Assembly (NCBI RefSeq): GCF_029028005.1
Contig: NZ_JAOTPO010000013.1
Location: forward strand, 62,001 to 126,000
DNA: 64,000 bases
Direction of reading: 5' to 3'
Source of the DNA: Alkalihalobacterium chitinilyticum
Lineage (GTDB): Bacteria; Bacillota; Bacilli; Bacillales; Bacillaceae_F
Shown here: one piece after another, positions 7,242 through 16,413 of the stretch
How positions within the stretch are numbered: position 1 is the stretch's first letter
How the letters are laid out: each line of letters begins with the position of its first letter
Position numbers and translations under genes: made by a program
Notes under the pieces: model-generated
What the model was told of the DNA's origin: nothing
The model's input: the letters and a program-made list of their open reading frames with translations, nothing else
The model's database searches: none

Positions 7242-8405
7242 TTAGGGTTGTGGTGTTTCTGTCGGAATGTAACCTTCAAACATACGATCAATATATTCTC
7301 TTATTTCCTGAAGGGCCTTCCCTTCGCCTTTCAACTCAACGTAAATGTTAGTTAAATCTAAACATACTTGACAATACTCCCCGTGCTTTTCTAAGATTCT
7401 CTGTCCATCTTCATTGTAGGTGAAGAAACAGTTATGATTACTAGTATGACCGATTTCCCCACAACCGCAGAAACAAGGGATTTTTTCTAAATCATGTTGG
7501 TGTAAAATATTCGTATTGTATTCATCCACACCGATGATTGGCATCCATTCGTCATTATGCTCAAATAAGAATGTTTGATTTTGCGATTTTTTATCTAATA
7601 ATTCCTCAGTTAGAATATCCCCCTCATACGATTCAGTAATAATCTGCACTTTTTCTACACCATCAAACGATAGTAGCGTAAGTGCAATTAATTCTTCTGT
7701 TTGCTGCCCAATAGTTGTTCCTATATATTGATCGAAATGATTAGATACTGTAACAATTGTGACTCCATCTGCCCCGTCGATCTGAACAAATTCAACATCA
7801 TCTGGTATGGGGCTTGTCACTTGTTCTGGTAATTCGGTTTTGATTGCTAGAAGTTCTTGAATGGCAGAAATACGCGGGTAGCGAACTTCAGAGTTATACT
7901 TCACAAATCTAGGTATCTCTAAATATTTTCCATCTTCCTTATCTACAGCAAAAATTGAAATTAATATGCTATTTTCTTGATTCGAGTTGCTTTGTGGCAA
8001 AATCGGTTCAACCTCATTTGTTTGTAAAAACTCAATCGCTTTTCTGTACGGATCAAGGTCTGTCTCTTTTTCTAACCGCTTTAGCTCTTCACCATTACTA
8101 TTCAAAAATAATACTGTCGGGTGTTCTTTTACGCCATAATCATTCACAACATCTACATCATTAATAACGTTATATTGGATAAAATTCAAATCTGCAAATT
8201 CTTCTTCTAATTGTGATAGGATCTCTTTTGCATTGTCACAACTAGTACATCCTTCCAGACCAAACGAAGCAATTTGGACTAACTCGGTTCTATCGACCTT
8301 TGAATCTGCGCTCACAGATGCGTTTTGGTCATTCGTTGAGCACCCTATTAGAATAATGATCAACAGTGCAACGCCAATAAAAATTAAAAATGGTTGAATT
8401 CTCAT
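7242..8405 (-). CDS. Lipoprotein: thioredoxin-like + GerMN-like + PCYCGC domains
   Basis: 387-aa predicted lipoprotein; lipobox LIGC with lipidated C22. Residues about 42-130 look like a thioredoxin fold with an exposed CxxC (GLEGCTSCDNAK, C53/C56) and a cis-Pro segment KEHPTVLF. Residues about 170-260 (RYPRISAIQELL, GADGVTIVTVSNHF, LIALTLLSFDGVEKVQI) resemble a GerMN sporulation domain. The C-terminal 80 residues carry PCFCGCGEIGHTSNHNC (310-326), then HGEYCQVC and a KALQEIREYID helix, matching the PCYCGC-motif family of Bacillus lipoproteins. Probably an extracytoplasmic redox or metal-handling protein; the exact role is unknown. It is a single gene with its own terminator and does not look linked to the catabolic genes. 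Confidence 0.85.
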   Translation of the reverse strand: MRIQPFLIFIGVALLIIILIGCSTNDQNASVSADSKVDRTELVQIASFGLEGCTSCDNAKEILSQLEEEFADLNFIQYNVINDVDVVNDYGVKEHPTVLFLNSNGEELKRLEKETDLDPYRKAIEFLQTNEVEPILPQSNSNQENSILISIFAVDKEDGKYLEIPRFVKYNSEVRYPRISAIQELLAIKTELPEQVTSPIPDDVEFVQIDGADGVTIVTVSNHFDQYIGTTIGQQTEELIALTLLSFDGVEKVQIITESYEGDILTEELLDKKSQNQTFLFEHNDEWMPIIGVDEYNTNILHQHDLEKIPCFCGCGEIGHTSNHNCFFTYNEDGQRILEKHGEYCQVCLDLTNIYVELKGEGKALQEIREYIDRMFEGYIPTETPQP

Positions 8406-8421
8406 GTTGTAACCCCTGTCT

Positions 8422-8889
8422 TTAATAGAATCTTTTGGAACTTACTGCTCTTGAAGTAAAAATACCGTTTAAATTTAAAGATTTTGTGAAGAACTTCACA
8501 AAATGTGTTGCTATTTGGTGAACATGCTTTCGATTTGTGGATTGTGATCCATAATTTCCTGGAACTGGATAAAGCGGGCTCGTATCAGTGGTTTGCGATC
8601 CAGAATTTTCTGATACTGGATAAAACAGGCTCGTATCTGAGGTTTGTGATCCATAATTTCCTGGAACTGGATAAAGCGAGCTCGTATCTGCAGATTGTGA
8701 TCCATAATTTCCTGGAACTGGATAAAGCGGGCTCGTATCTGTGGTTTGTGATCCATAATCTCCGGATACTGGAAAAAGTGGGGTCGTATCTGTGGCTTGT
8801 GATCCATAATCTCCTAATACTGGAAAAAGCGGGCTCGTATCAGTGGTTTGCGATCCAGAATTAAAAAATGCGGCAACTTTCATCGACAT
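8422..8889 (-). repeat. Repeat family C, locus 1: 51-bp tandem units (open in several frames)
   Basis: About seven units of exactly 51 bp, of the form GATACTGGATAAAGCGGGC then TCGTATCTGTGGTTTGTG then ATCCATAATTTCCT on the plus strand. Because 51 is a multiple of three, frames stay open: the minus strand can encode a 155-aa protein with 17-residue repeats (GSQTTDTSPLYPVPGNY) after MSMKVAAFFNS, and the plus strand another. No convincing ribosome-binding site precedes either, and the same repeats occur elsewhere with decayed frames, so I treat this as a non-coding minisatellite. Expression of the 155-aa frame cannot be excluded. Confidence 0.8.
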
Positions 8890-8903
8890 TGTTAGTAGAC
8901 TAC

Positions 8904-9115
8904 TTAATTCCCACCGTCTCTGCGCGCTTGAAGCTGTGCAAGGATGTCTGTGTAATGTTTATCCACTTTAAATAACCAAAGGAGAATGACTTGAATGACT
9001 CCTAGTGCGAGTGGAATATAAAGATTTAATGCGAGGATCATGTTCATGGCTGAAGCTGATTGTTCGGCGGCTCCCCCAATGTATCCTCCAAATCCTAGTA
9101 ACATCTCTAATGTAA
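8904..9115 (-). pseudogene. C-terminal remnant of a GPH/MelB-type sugar transporter
   Basis: About 65 residues beginning LLGFGGYIGGAAEQSASAM and ending LLWLFKVDKHYTDILAQLQ. These align with the last 65 residues of the intact transporter at 52.1-53.5 kb (LLAFGGYVGSLAEQSASAE, FLWMYKLDKLYPNIVAEI). The rest of the gene is gone: the reading frame opens into a terminator hairpin at about 9115-9140, so an apparent ATG there is an artefact of the junction. It is clearly a paralogue rather than a fresh duplicate. It lies between two inverted copies of repeat family C. Confidence 0.85.
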
Positions 9116-9140
9116 AAAGACCGCACAACGGCGGTCTTTC
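9114..9140 (-). terminator. Intrinsic terminator hairpin at a rearrangement junction
   Basis: On the minus strand AAAGACCGC-CGTTGT-GCGGTCTTTTT. It closely resembles the terminator after kynA (13283-13310). It directly abuts the transporter remnant, so it was probably brought there by the rearrangement. Confidence 0.75.
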
Positions 9141-9226
9141 ACCTAACGATCATATAGTTACTATTCCGTCAACTTTGTTATAATAGTTATCTCTTTAAGA
9201 GCCGCGGGTTCCCATTAGAGACATTA

Positions 9227-9255
9227 AGATACGAGCCTGTTTTATCCAGTATCAG
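9227..9255. repeat. Inverted 29-bp copy of a family C unit
   Basis: These 29 bases are the exact reverse complement of 8610-8638 inside the family C array. The acyl-CoA dehydrogenase remnant breaks off at this point, so the repeat marks a recombination boundary. The inverted pair encloses 588 bp containing the transporter remnant and a terminator. Confidence 0.85.
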
Positions 9256-9454
9256 AAACGGTATTTAAGCCGATGCCCCCATATGCTTCAGGAATGCTGA
9301 TCCCAAACAAGCCTAGTTCTTTTGCTTTTTCAATCAAATGTTCTGGTATTCGATCTTCTTCTTCGATTTGCTGGGCATACGGTTCCACTTCATTTTCAAC
9401 AAAACTCCGTATCATCAGCTTCATTTGTAAGTTTTCATCCGTTAAAAGCGACAT
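9256..9454 (-). pseudogene. N-terminal remnant of an acyl-CoA dehydrogenase
   Basis: About 65 residues from MSLLTDENLQMKLMIRSF to IPEAYGGIGLNTV, the first helical part of an acyl-CoA dehydrogenase, with a good ribosome-binding site (GAGGTGG) before the ATG at 9454. The frame then runs into the inverted family C repeat and stops (SDTG, stop at 9242). The FAD- and substrate-binding parts are absent. It lies 84 bp downstream of an intact acyl-CoA dehydrogenase on the same strand, so the original locus may have carried two such genes under the sigma-54 promoter. Confidence 0.85.
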
Positions 9455-9537
9455 CGTTTCCACCTCGATCAAATTTGTTTTTGGTGTGATTATTTATTGA
9501 TTTACTCTACTATTTGGAAGCTTCTCCTCAAAACTTT

Positions 9538-10710
9538 TTATCCGTTCTGTTCAATCATTCTCGAAATGACTAAACGTTGAATTTCCGCTGTTCCTTCCCA
9601 GATTTGATAGATTTTCGCATCACGGAGCCATTTCTCCACAGGATACTCGCGGCTATAACCGTAGCCACCTAAAATTTGGATCGCCTCTGTTGCTGTTTTA
9701 ACGGCAACATCACCCGCGTATAACTTCGACATGCTTCCTTCACCACGAGCGAATGGTTGGTTATTTTTAACGAGCCAACCTGCTTTCCACAGTAATAATC
9801 GAGCGGCTTCAATTTCGGTAGCCATATCTGCTAGTTTAAAAGCAATTGCTTGGTTTTTAATAATTGGTTTACCAAATTGTTTGCGCTCTTTTGCGTATTC
9901 TAGCGAATATTCATACGCTGCTCTAGCAATTCCTAGGGCTGCAGCTCCAACAGATGGTCGCGTGCGTTCTAGCATTTTCAATGCGGCAAGACCGCTAATG
10001 TGAGTCGGTTCCCCTGGTTCACCACCTAAGCGGTTTTCTAACGGAATTCGGCAATCTTCTAGGATGACTTGTGCAGTATGCGAAGCACGTACACCCATTT
10101 TGATTTCCTTTTTCCCCATTTTCAGTCCTGGTGTTCCTTTTTCGACTACGAAAGCAGCGACACCATTCCAACCTTTTTCCTTGTCGGTTTGAGCAAAAAT
10201 GACGTGAACATCAGCAATTCCGCCATTTGTAATAAACTGCTTAGTTCCGTTCAGTACATATTCATTTCCGTCTTTAACGGCAGTCGTAGCCATTGCAGAT
10301 ACATCCGACCCTGCACTCGGTTCTGTAAGTCCCATCGCTCCGAGTCTCGGGTTATCAGGATCACAAAATTGTGGAATGAATTTCTTTTTTTGTTCTTCCG
10401 TTCCAGCTACCATAATGCCTGTCGCAGCTAATCCCGTTCCATTGATCGCTGTACCAATACCAGCACATCCCCAGTAAATTTCCTCTGTCATAATTAAAGA
10501 AGTAATCGGATCACTGATTCCTAAACCACCGTATTCTACCGGGTAACGGTACGATGTTAACCCTAACTTGGCCGCTTTTTTAATTACATCCCATGGAACT
10601 TCCTCGGTATCATCGTAAATATGCGCAACCGGTCTAATTTCATTTCGTGCAAAATCCCTAGCTAGCTTTTGAAATTCTTTCTGTTCATCTGTTAAAGCGA
10701 AATCGATCAT
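9538..10710 (-). CDS. Acyl-CoA dehydrogenase under sigma-54 control
   Basis: FAD-dependent alpha,beta-dehydrogenation of an acyl-CoA thioester. About 390 aa, a full-length single-domain enzyme: N-terminal helical domain (FALTDEQKEFQKLARDFAR), middle beta domain (GLTEPSAGSDVSAM; FITNGG), C-terminal helical domain with KLYAGDVAVKTATEAIQILGGYG and the usual catalytic glutamate in IYQIWEGTAEIQR. Start placed at the ATG at 10710, 10 nt after GGAGG; an ATG nine bases earlier is too near that site. The substrate cannot be read from sequence. The sigma-54 promoter and the adjacent regulator suggest a branched-chain or aromatic-derived acyl-CoA. Confidence 0.93.
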   Translation of the reverse strand: MIDFALTDEQKEFQKLARDFARNEIRPVAHIYDDTEEVPWDVIKKAAKLGLTSYRYPVEYGGLGISDPITSLIMTEEIYWGCAGIGTAINGTGLAATGIMVAGTEEQKKKFIPQFCDPDNPRLGAMGLTEPSAGSDVSAMATTAVKDGNEYVLNGTKQFITNGGIADVHVIFAQTDKEKGWNGVAAFVVEKGTPGLKMGKKEIKMGVRASHTAQVILEDCRIPLENRLGGEPGEPTHISGLAALKMLERTRPSVGAAALGIARAAYEYSLEYAKERKQFGKPIIKNQAIAFKLADMATEIEAARLLLWKAGWLVKNNQPFARGEGSMSKLYAGDVAVKTATEAIQILGGYGYSREYPVEKWLRDAKIYQIWEGTAEIQRLVISRMIEQNG

Positions 10711-10763
10711 TCTAATCATTCCTCCAGTAATTTTTATCAAATTTTGTTTCTCTACTTCTTCAA

Positions 10764-10780
10764 TTGCAAAATTCGTGCCA
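10764..10780 (-). promoter_or_regulatory. Sigma-54 (-24/-12) promoter of the acyl-CoA dehydrogenase
   Basis: Minus strand reads TGGCACGAATTTTGCAA, an essentially perfect match to TGGCAC-N5-TTGCA with the GG and GC doublets correctly spaced. It is about 54 bp upstream of the start codon at 10710. No other sequence this close to consensus was seen in the window. Confidence 0.92.
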
Positions 10781-10785
10781 AAATA

Positions 10786-10812
10786 AAAAAGCGCTATAAG
10801 TAGCGCTTTTCA
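10786..10812 (-). terminator. Terminator of the enhancer-binding protein gene
   Basis: AAAAGCGCTA-TAAG-TAGCGCTTTT on the plus strand; palindromic, so it can act in both directions. It insulates the regulator gene from the sigma-54 promoter immediately downstream. Confidence 0.8.
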
Positions 10813-10830
10813 GGTTCTTGGTATCTTTTT

Positions 10831-10898
10831 AATTCATTTTTGAATTGAAAGTGAACGGTTTGTTAATTCATTTTTGAATTTTAATTCATTTTTGTATC
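10831..10898. promoter_or_regulatory. Candidate upstream activator sites (three AATTCATTTTTGAATT copies)
   Basis: The palindrome AATTCA-N4-TGAATT occurs perfectly at 10831-10846 and 10865-10880. A third, half-matching copy (AATTCATTTTTGTATC) lies at 10883-10898 and overlaps the end of the regulator gene. They lie about 50-120 bp upstream of the sigma-54 promoter, where an enhancer-binding protein would bind. The assignment to that regulator is inference. Confidence 0.65.
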
Positions 10899-12628
10899 GA
10901 TTGGTTTAATCTTATATTTTTGCAGCTTTCGGACAATCGTCGCTTGGCTCGTTGCTAAATGTTCGGCGATTTCATAGGTCGTTTGGAATTGTTGTGCTGC
11001 CAACGATAAAACCTCTCGCTCTGCTTGTTCAACAGCTGCCTTTAGAGTACCGATTTCCTTTATAGTTCTTTTTTCTTTTGGAGTTTTTATTTCATTTGAA
11101 GTTTCCAACTCCTTTGGGACATACGGGATGTTATCTACCGCTTTTCGGTAATCGTCAGGAAGGTCCTTCATTTGTAGCTCATTCGTGGGCACTGTCAGCA
11201 TCAATCGTTCGACTAAGTTGGCGAGCTCTCGGACATTCCCCGGCCAATCATGCTGATAAAAAAATTCTTTAAGCGATCTATCAAAGCTTTTAGAGATTTG
11301 ATATTTGTGATTATTCTCATTTAAAAAATGCTGAACGAGAGGTAAAATATCATCTCTGCGCTCCCTTAGTGGAGGAATGGAAACCGGTACAACGTGTAAT
11401 CGGTAGTATAGGTCTTCTCTAAAAGTTCCTTCATTAGCCATTTTTTTTAGGTCCTTGTTAGTGCTGCTATCACGCGAACATCTACTTTTTTAACATCGGT
11501 TCCCCCAACTCTTTGAATCTCTTTTTCTTGTAAAACCCTCAGCAGTTTCACTTGTAAATCTAGCGGTAACTCGCCAACTTCATCTAGAAATAAGAACCCA
11601 CGGTCAGCCAATTCAAACATCCCGGGTTTACCGGATCGACTTGCTCCAGAAAAGGCTCCACTTTCATAACCGAATAATTCTGATTCAAGTAAGTCTTTCG
11701 GAATAGCACCGCAATTGACTTTTATCAATTTACCTGTATCATAACGGTTGCTGACACGATAGAGATGCCTAGTAAAAACATCCTTACCAACTCCTGTTTC
11801 TCCTAAAACTAATACAGTCGTATCCACATTAGCTAAACGTTCGGCCACTTGGAATAACTCTTCCATTTTTTTACTTTTGATAACGACTTCTGGATCTAAA
11901 TTTTTATGAGCTTTCAGTCGCTCTAATTCATGCTTGTATTGATCGTTTAACTGTTGAACCTTTTTTAATTGTTCGTGAAGGTTATTTAATTCAGAAAGGT
12001 CACGGATGTTGGTTACGACTTTTTCAATTTCTCCAGCCTCATTATAGATGGGACTCCCTGTTAACATCGTTTCCATTTGGTTATGATTTTTTTGGACGAC
12101 CGTTACGGCTTCTTTTTTCTCTAAAACTTTGAGTGTAACCGATTCGGTAAGAATCCCTTTTTCAAGTAGATACTTAATGTTTTTCCCAATATAATATTCT
12201 CGCGGAATCCCGGTAATGCGCTCAATCGCAGAGTTGACCTTAAGCGTAGTTCCTTGATGATCAGTAATATAAAAACCATCATAAGAGCTTTCGATGATTG
12301 CATCTAGTTCTCGATTATATTTACCTAACTCTTTCACTTTTTCTAACAGGTCCACATAATGTTCACCGTTCAGCAGAATGTACATATAGTGTTTTTGTTC
12401 ATGATGTTGGTATGTCTTCGAAACTAATAGATACTTATGGTCGTTATAGTAAGCAATATGAAAATCCCCACTAGGCACCCATTGGTCGAAATAGTCAATG
12501 AGCGGTTGTCCTTTTTGTACAGTTGGAAGTTCGGTACCTTTAAAATACTCGTTAAAATCGATAATCAGTTGCTGCCCATTCGTTACTAAGACGGGGAATG
12601 GAATGGGAAGTTCTTTCGTAAGATTCAT
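10881..12628 (-). pseudogene. Sigma-54 enhancer-binding regulator, TyrR type, with a frameshift
   Basis: PAS sensor domain ([17 protein letters not shown], about residues 115-225), then a sigma-54 AAA+ domain with Walker [13 protein letters not shown], the sigma-54 contact loop GAFSGA (canonical GAFTGA) and Walker [13 protein letters not shown]. The C-terminus is a TyrR-like helix-turn-helix (TLKAAVEQAEREVL, HLATSQATIVRKLQKYKI). One base is missing near 11462, where the expected [20 protein letters not shown] becomes IAALTRT-stop; restoring it rejoins 408- and 186-residue frames into about 583 aa. Start at ATG 12628 after CGGAG; an upstream in-frame start at 12673 lacks a site. Flanked by aromatic catabolism genes and by its likely target promoter. 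Either a recent mutation or a sequencing error. Confidence 0.9.
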
Positions 12629-12949
12629 CGTATCACTCCGAATAATTATTATAGACAGGCTGTATGTAAGCAAGATTAGTTCATTGTATAGTGAATTATT
12701 AAGCGGTTACATTTTTAATGAAAGTCCTCTTTATATCGTAGATTATCAGCATCAGTGATATGGTTTAGTATCTAGGCGCCTAAAAAACTTAGGTACCTTC
12801 AGTTTACATTACATTAGGTTAGGAAAGAAATAGTTTCAGAATATTTAGTTGAATTGAATGGATTGATTGTTTAGTAATCGTGTTCTTTGAATTGTTTTTC
12901 CTCGTAGCGGATGTGCTAAATAATAACATGGTATTTTTGTCTAAAATTA

Positions 12950-13215
12950 ATATACGGTTTGCGCCCCGAACTTTTCTGGTTTTGAAGATTTCGGGGGTCT
13001 ATCTACAGTTTGTGACCTGAAGTTAACAGATACTGGATAAAGCCGGTTAAAAACTGAGGTTTGTGATCCGAAGTTTCCTGATACTGGATAAAGTGGTTTC
13101 GAAACTGCGTTTTGTGACCTATAATTTCCTTAAACTGGATAAAGCGGGCTCGAAGTTGCGGTTTGTGATCCAGAATTCCCTGATATTAGAAAAACTAGGC
13201 TCTAATCTGCGGCGG
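12950..13215. repeat. Repeat family C, locus 2: about five diverged 51-bp units
   Basis: The 710-bp gap between the regulator and kynA contains roughly five degenerate family C units, such as GATACTGGATAAAGYGG and GGTTTGTGATCCGAAGTTTCC, in the same orientation as locus 1. The copies are more diverged from each other than at locus 1, consistent with an older array. The remaining 12674-12950 is AT-rich and holds a TAGGCGCCTA palindrome (about 12772) but no supported gene. Confidence 0.8.
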
Positions 13216-13282
13216 CTTTAACCTGGATTATACAAACTTTACCTCATTTATTCCAAAGCTCTAATTTAACTCACTAGTAAAC

Positions 13283-13310
13283 AAAAAGACCGCAAAATGC
13301 GGCCTTCCCA
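13283..13310 (-). terminator. Terminator of the kyn operon
   Basis: On the minus strand AAGGCCGCATTTTGCGGTCTTTTTG: GC-rich stem with a five-T tail, about 30 bp after the kynA stop. Confidence 0.85.
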
Positions 13311-13339
13311 ACAATCTCAAATACATTAGCCATTCATCA

Positions 13340-14194
13340 TCACAATTCCGTCCGCAAATCCCACAACTCTGGGAAGAAGCGCTGGTCTAGTACTTTTTTC
13401 AAATAGTTTACGCCGGAAGATCCGCCGGTTCCCATTTTGAAGCCGATGATGCGTTCGACGGTTTTCATGTGACGGAAACGCCATTGTTGTAAGGAATCTT
13501 CAATATCGACGAGTTTTTCTGCGAGCTGATATAAATCCCAATATTGATCGACGTTTTGGTAGACAGTTAACCAAGCGTCGCGTACCGATTGGTCTTCCTC
13601 ATACGGCGTGGAATAATCGCGGTTCAATAGATCTGGATGAATGGTGAATCCGGCTTTGGCCAATTGTTTGATCGCGACGTCGTACAACCCTGGTGCTTTA
13701 AATGCTTTTTCTAAATCTGCGTAAAGCTCACGATCTTTTTGATAGATTTTTAACACATGGTCGGTTTTATAGCCGAGCGCAAATTCGATTTTTCGGTATT
13801 GAAATGATTGGAATCCAGATGCCTGCCCTAAGAAATCACGAAACTCCATATATTCAGAAGGCGTCAATGTAGAAAGGACATCCCAACCTTGAATGATTTG
13901 CGATTGAATTCGAGATACTCGAGCTAATTGTTTGAATGACGTTTGCAAATCATCTTTTTCAATCGACTCTATTGCGGCATTCAGCTCGTGTAAAATCAGC
14001 TTCATCCATAGTTCGCTCACCTGATGAATGACGATGAACAGCATCTCATCATGATGATCGGACAAACGATCCTGGCTGGATAAGATTTGATCGAGCTGTA
14101 GATATTCTCCGTACGTCATATTGTTTGTGAAATCGGTATGGATGTTTTTTTCAGACTCAGTTGTCGAGTTGTGCCTTTTATCTTTATGTTCCAT
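13340..14194 (-). CDS. kynA: Tryptophan 2,3-dioxygenase
   Basis: Haem enzyme that opens the indole ring of L-tryptophan to N-formylkynurenine. The 284-aa length is typical of bacterial enzymes. Clear motifs: [14 protein letters not shown] near the N-terminus, [19 protein letters not shown] (substrate-binding His), LDFL-type region [19 protein letters not shown], and the haem-ligand histidine in [13 protein letters not shown] with [18 protein letters not shown] ribosome-binding site. Third gene of the kynU-kynB-kynA operon, 36 bp after kynB, ending in a terminator at 13283-13310. Confidence 0.96.
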   Translation of the reverse strand: MEHKDKRHNSTTESEKNIHTDFTNNMTYGEYLQLDQILSSQDRLSDHHDEMLFIVIHQVSELWMKLILHELNAAIESIEKDDLQTSFKQLARVSRIQSQIIQGWDVLSTLTPSEYMEFRDFLGQASGFQSFQYRKIEFALGYKTDHVLKIYQKDRELYADLEKAFKAPGLYDVAIKQLAKAGFTIHPDLLNRDYSTPYEEDQSVRDAWLTVYQNVDQYWDLYQLAEKLVDIEDSLQQWRFRHMKTVERIIGFKMGTGGSSGVNYLKKVLDQRFFPELWDLRTEL

Positions 14195-14230
14195 AGTTAA
14201 ACTCCTCCGTAAAGCCTCTTATTTTATTAT

Positions 14231-14875
14231 CTATATCGGACGAATCACGGCGCGGACAGGACTTCCATCTGATTCGATGATTGCAAGTGGTAAAGCAATC
14301 AATTCATAATCGCCAGGTTCAATTTGATCTAACATCACATTTTCTAAAATATGAATTCCGTGTTCATGTAAGGCGTGATGTCCTTCGAGTTCTTTGCTGT
14401 CCAATGGATCAACAGAAGGAACATCGACTCCTAGTAAAATAATGCCTTTCTGCTGCATGTACTCTGCCCCGCTCTTCGTTATGTACGGAATTTCATTCGG
14501 AAAAGCGCTCGGGTTGTTTGGTACCGACGTTTTCAGAAGCAGCCGAGTGACGCCTTCTAAATCATATTGACTCAGCGTATCTGCATCGATTTTCGAGGCG
14601 TTTGATACATCAATAATTCGACAAGGGCCAATGTAGACGTTGATGTCTAGTTCCCCCACTTTGGCACCGTCATTTTTAAAATGAAACGGCGCATCAATAT
14701 GTGTTCCGATGTGGACGCTCGTTGTAATTTTCCCAATGTTAACCGAACCGGTTTGTTCTTTTGTATAACTGACATCGTATGAAAATGGTGTATCTTCAGG
14801 CCAGTGAGCGATCGAACTCGTTAGCGGCTGTGAGATATCAATCCATCGCTTTTGATTTTGGGTGTTATTTTTCAT
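14231..14875 (-). CDS. kynB: Kynurenine formamidase (arylformamidase)
   Basis: Hydrolyses N-formylkynurenine to kynurenine and formate. The 214-aa protein has the metal-dependent cyclase-like fold signature: WIDISQPLTSSIAHWPEDTPF, then HIGTHIDAPFHF with the metal ligands, and LLGVDVPSVDPLDS, HHALHEHGIHILENV. The start codon comes two bases after the kynU stop codon and its ribosome-binding site lies inside kynU, so translation is coupled. Middle gene of the operon. Confidence 0.95.
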   Translation of the reverse strand: MKNNTQNQKRWIDISQPLTSSIAHWPEDTPFSYDVSYTKEQTGSVNIGKITTSVHIGTHIDAPFHFKNDGAKVGELDINVYIGPCRIIDVSNASKIDADTLSQYDLEGVTRLLLKTSVPNNPSAFPNEIPYITKSGAEYMQQKGIILLGVDVPSVDPLDSKELEGHHALHEHGIHILENVMLDQIEPGDYELIALPLAIIESDGSPVRAVIRPI

Positions 14876-14877
14876 AT

Positions 14878-16164
14878 CTATGCGACCACTCCCCGTTTAT
14901 TTTCAAATTTCTTGTACTCCTCATCATCCATAATTTGCTTCAACTTTTCTAGCACCAGCCAAACTTCTTCAAACGTGTTGTACAATGCGACTGGTGCCAG
15001 GCGAATCCCGTTCGGTGAGCGGAAATCTGGGATGATCTGGTGAGATTTTAAAGCTTTACAAATCCGTGCAGCTTCTGGATGTTCTAAGAAAATATGACCG
15101 CCGCGCTTTTCGTCCTCCATTGGATTTCTCACCGTAAATCCGTAATCTTTTAGCTTGTGATCGATCAGGTCTAGCATGTAGCCAGTTAATTGTAAGGACT
15201 TGCTTCTAATTTGTTCAATCCCTGCCTCATTAAACATCGATAAAGAACCGATCAATGGCGCCATGCTGAGGACATGGGGTGTACCCATCTGGAAAGCTCC
15301 CGCATGTTCGGCAGGAGTTAGATTATGTTCCATGTCAAATTGTTTATCTTTTCGTGAACTAAACCAACCTGCTAGCCCTGGATCTTTTCCAAAGTGTCGT
15401 TTGTTCACATATAAACCGCCGACAGCTCCAGGCCCGCCATTTAAATGTTTATAGTTACACCAAAAGGCAAAATCAACTTCCCATTCGCTTAATTGATGAG
15501 GGATCGATCCGATTGAGTGACAGAGATCAAAACCAATTAATATATTTCGTTTATGAGCTACCTTCGTCAATCGTTCCATATCTAAAATTTGGCCGCTACG
15601 GTATAAAATACTTGGTAGAACAATTAGGGCAATATTATCGCTCATCGCTTGAATGATATCGTCTTCATCTACGGTGTGGCCGTCGGTACTTTTTACTTTT
15701 ACTAAATGCTCGGAAGGATCCATTCCTTTCAGCTTTAACTGACTTTGCAGCGCATAAATATCCGTCGGAAAAGCGAGTTCATCGGTTAAAATTTTCGTTT
15801 TCTTTCCGCCCGGTTGATAAAAGGATGCCGTTAGCTGATGAAGGTTCGATGTAGTGGAACCGGTTACAATCACTTCTTCATTAGTCGCACCAACGAGAGG
15901 CGCCATCTGATCACCCATTGATTCGGACAAATAAAACCAGGGATTGTCTCCCTCGGTCCACCCATCAATACCAAGTGTTTTCCAAGAGTGAAGCAAGTCA
16001 AGTAAGGTTTGCTCAGCTCGTTTCGATAACAGTCCTAGTGAGTTCCCGTCGAAATATATCGTACCTTCTTTTATGTAAAATTCATCCCGATATCGAGCTA
16101 ACGGATCGTTTTGATCTAATTGGCGTGCGTATTCTTGGTTAAAGGTGCCATTCTGTTTGTTCAT
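14878..16164 (-). CDS. kynU: Kynureninase
   Basis: PLP enzyme that cleaves kynurenine to anthranilate and alanine. 428 aa, full length. Visible features: [16 protein letters not shown] near the N-terminus, [17 protein letters not shown], the PLP-contacting [17 protein letters not shown], and the PLP lysine in [19 protein letters not shown]. First gene of the operon, read from its own promoter at 16223-16252. Product anthranilate can re-enter tryptophan synthesis or be lost; no anthranilate dioxygenase is in the window. Confidence 0.96.
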   Translation of the reverse strand: MNKQNGTFNQEYARQLDQNDPLARYRDEFYIKEGTIYFDGNSLGLLSKRAEQTLLDLLHSWKTLGIDGWTEGDNPWFYLSESMGDQMAPLVGATNEEVIVTGSTTSNLHQLTASFYQPGGKKTKILTDELAFPTDIYALQSQLKLKGMDPSEHLVKVKSTDGHTVDEDDIIQAMSDNIALIVLPSILYRSGQILDMERLTKVAHKRNILIGFDLCHSIGSIPHQLSEWEVDFAFWCNYKHLNGGPGAVGGLYVNKRHFGKDPGLAGWFSSRKDKQFDMEHNLTPAEHAGAFQMGTPHVLSMAPLIGSLSMFNEAGIEQIRSKSLQLTGYMLDLIDHKLKDYGFTVRNPMEDEKRGGHIFLEHPEAARICKALKSHQIIPDFRSPNGIRLAPVALYNTFEEVWLVLEKLKQIMDDEEYKKFENKRGVVA

Positions 16165-16222
16165 GATTTCCCCCTATGAAAAATTGTTTTGCTAATAAAA
16201 TAACTCAGTACTTATAGTATTC

Positions 16223-16252
16223 ATTATAAATTGTAAAAAACCTTCTAGACAA
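16223..16252 (-). promoter_or_regulatory. kynUBA promoter
   Basis: Minus strand TTGTCT (16252-16247), 18-bp spacer, TATAAT (16228-16223), about 59 bp upstream of the kynU start. A consensus -10 makes this a convincing sigma-A promoter. No clear operator is seen. Confidence 0.7.
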
Positions 16253-16372
16253 TTAGAATGAGTGATCCACCTGTATGGTATGTTCAAAGACATTCTATCC
16301 AGGTTTATCAAAAGTGAGAGATTCAATATATTACTCAATGCAGACAGATGCATATACTTTATAATCGATATA

Positions 16373-16403
16373 CAAAAAACCAGATCCGTACTCGGATCTG
16401 GTC
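16373..16403 (-). terminator. Terminator after the SurA_N-like lipoprotein gene
   Basis: Minus strand GACCAGATCCG-AGTA-CGGATCTGGTTTTTTG: eleven-bp stem and six-T tail, directly after the stop at 16414. Confidence 0.9.
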
Positions 16404-16413
16404 ATATTAATCA

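Noticed and set aside
8422-8889. 155-aa repetitive protein (17-residue repeats)
   Set aside because: Frames are open on both strands only because the DNA unit is 51 bp; no ribosome-binding site, and the same repeat elsewhere is clearly non-coding.
11441-11480. Programmed ribosomal frameshift in the sigma-54 activator
   Set aside because: The missing base lies before the A-run and there is no slippery heptamer or downstream structure at the right place; a mutation or sequencing error explains it better.
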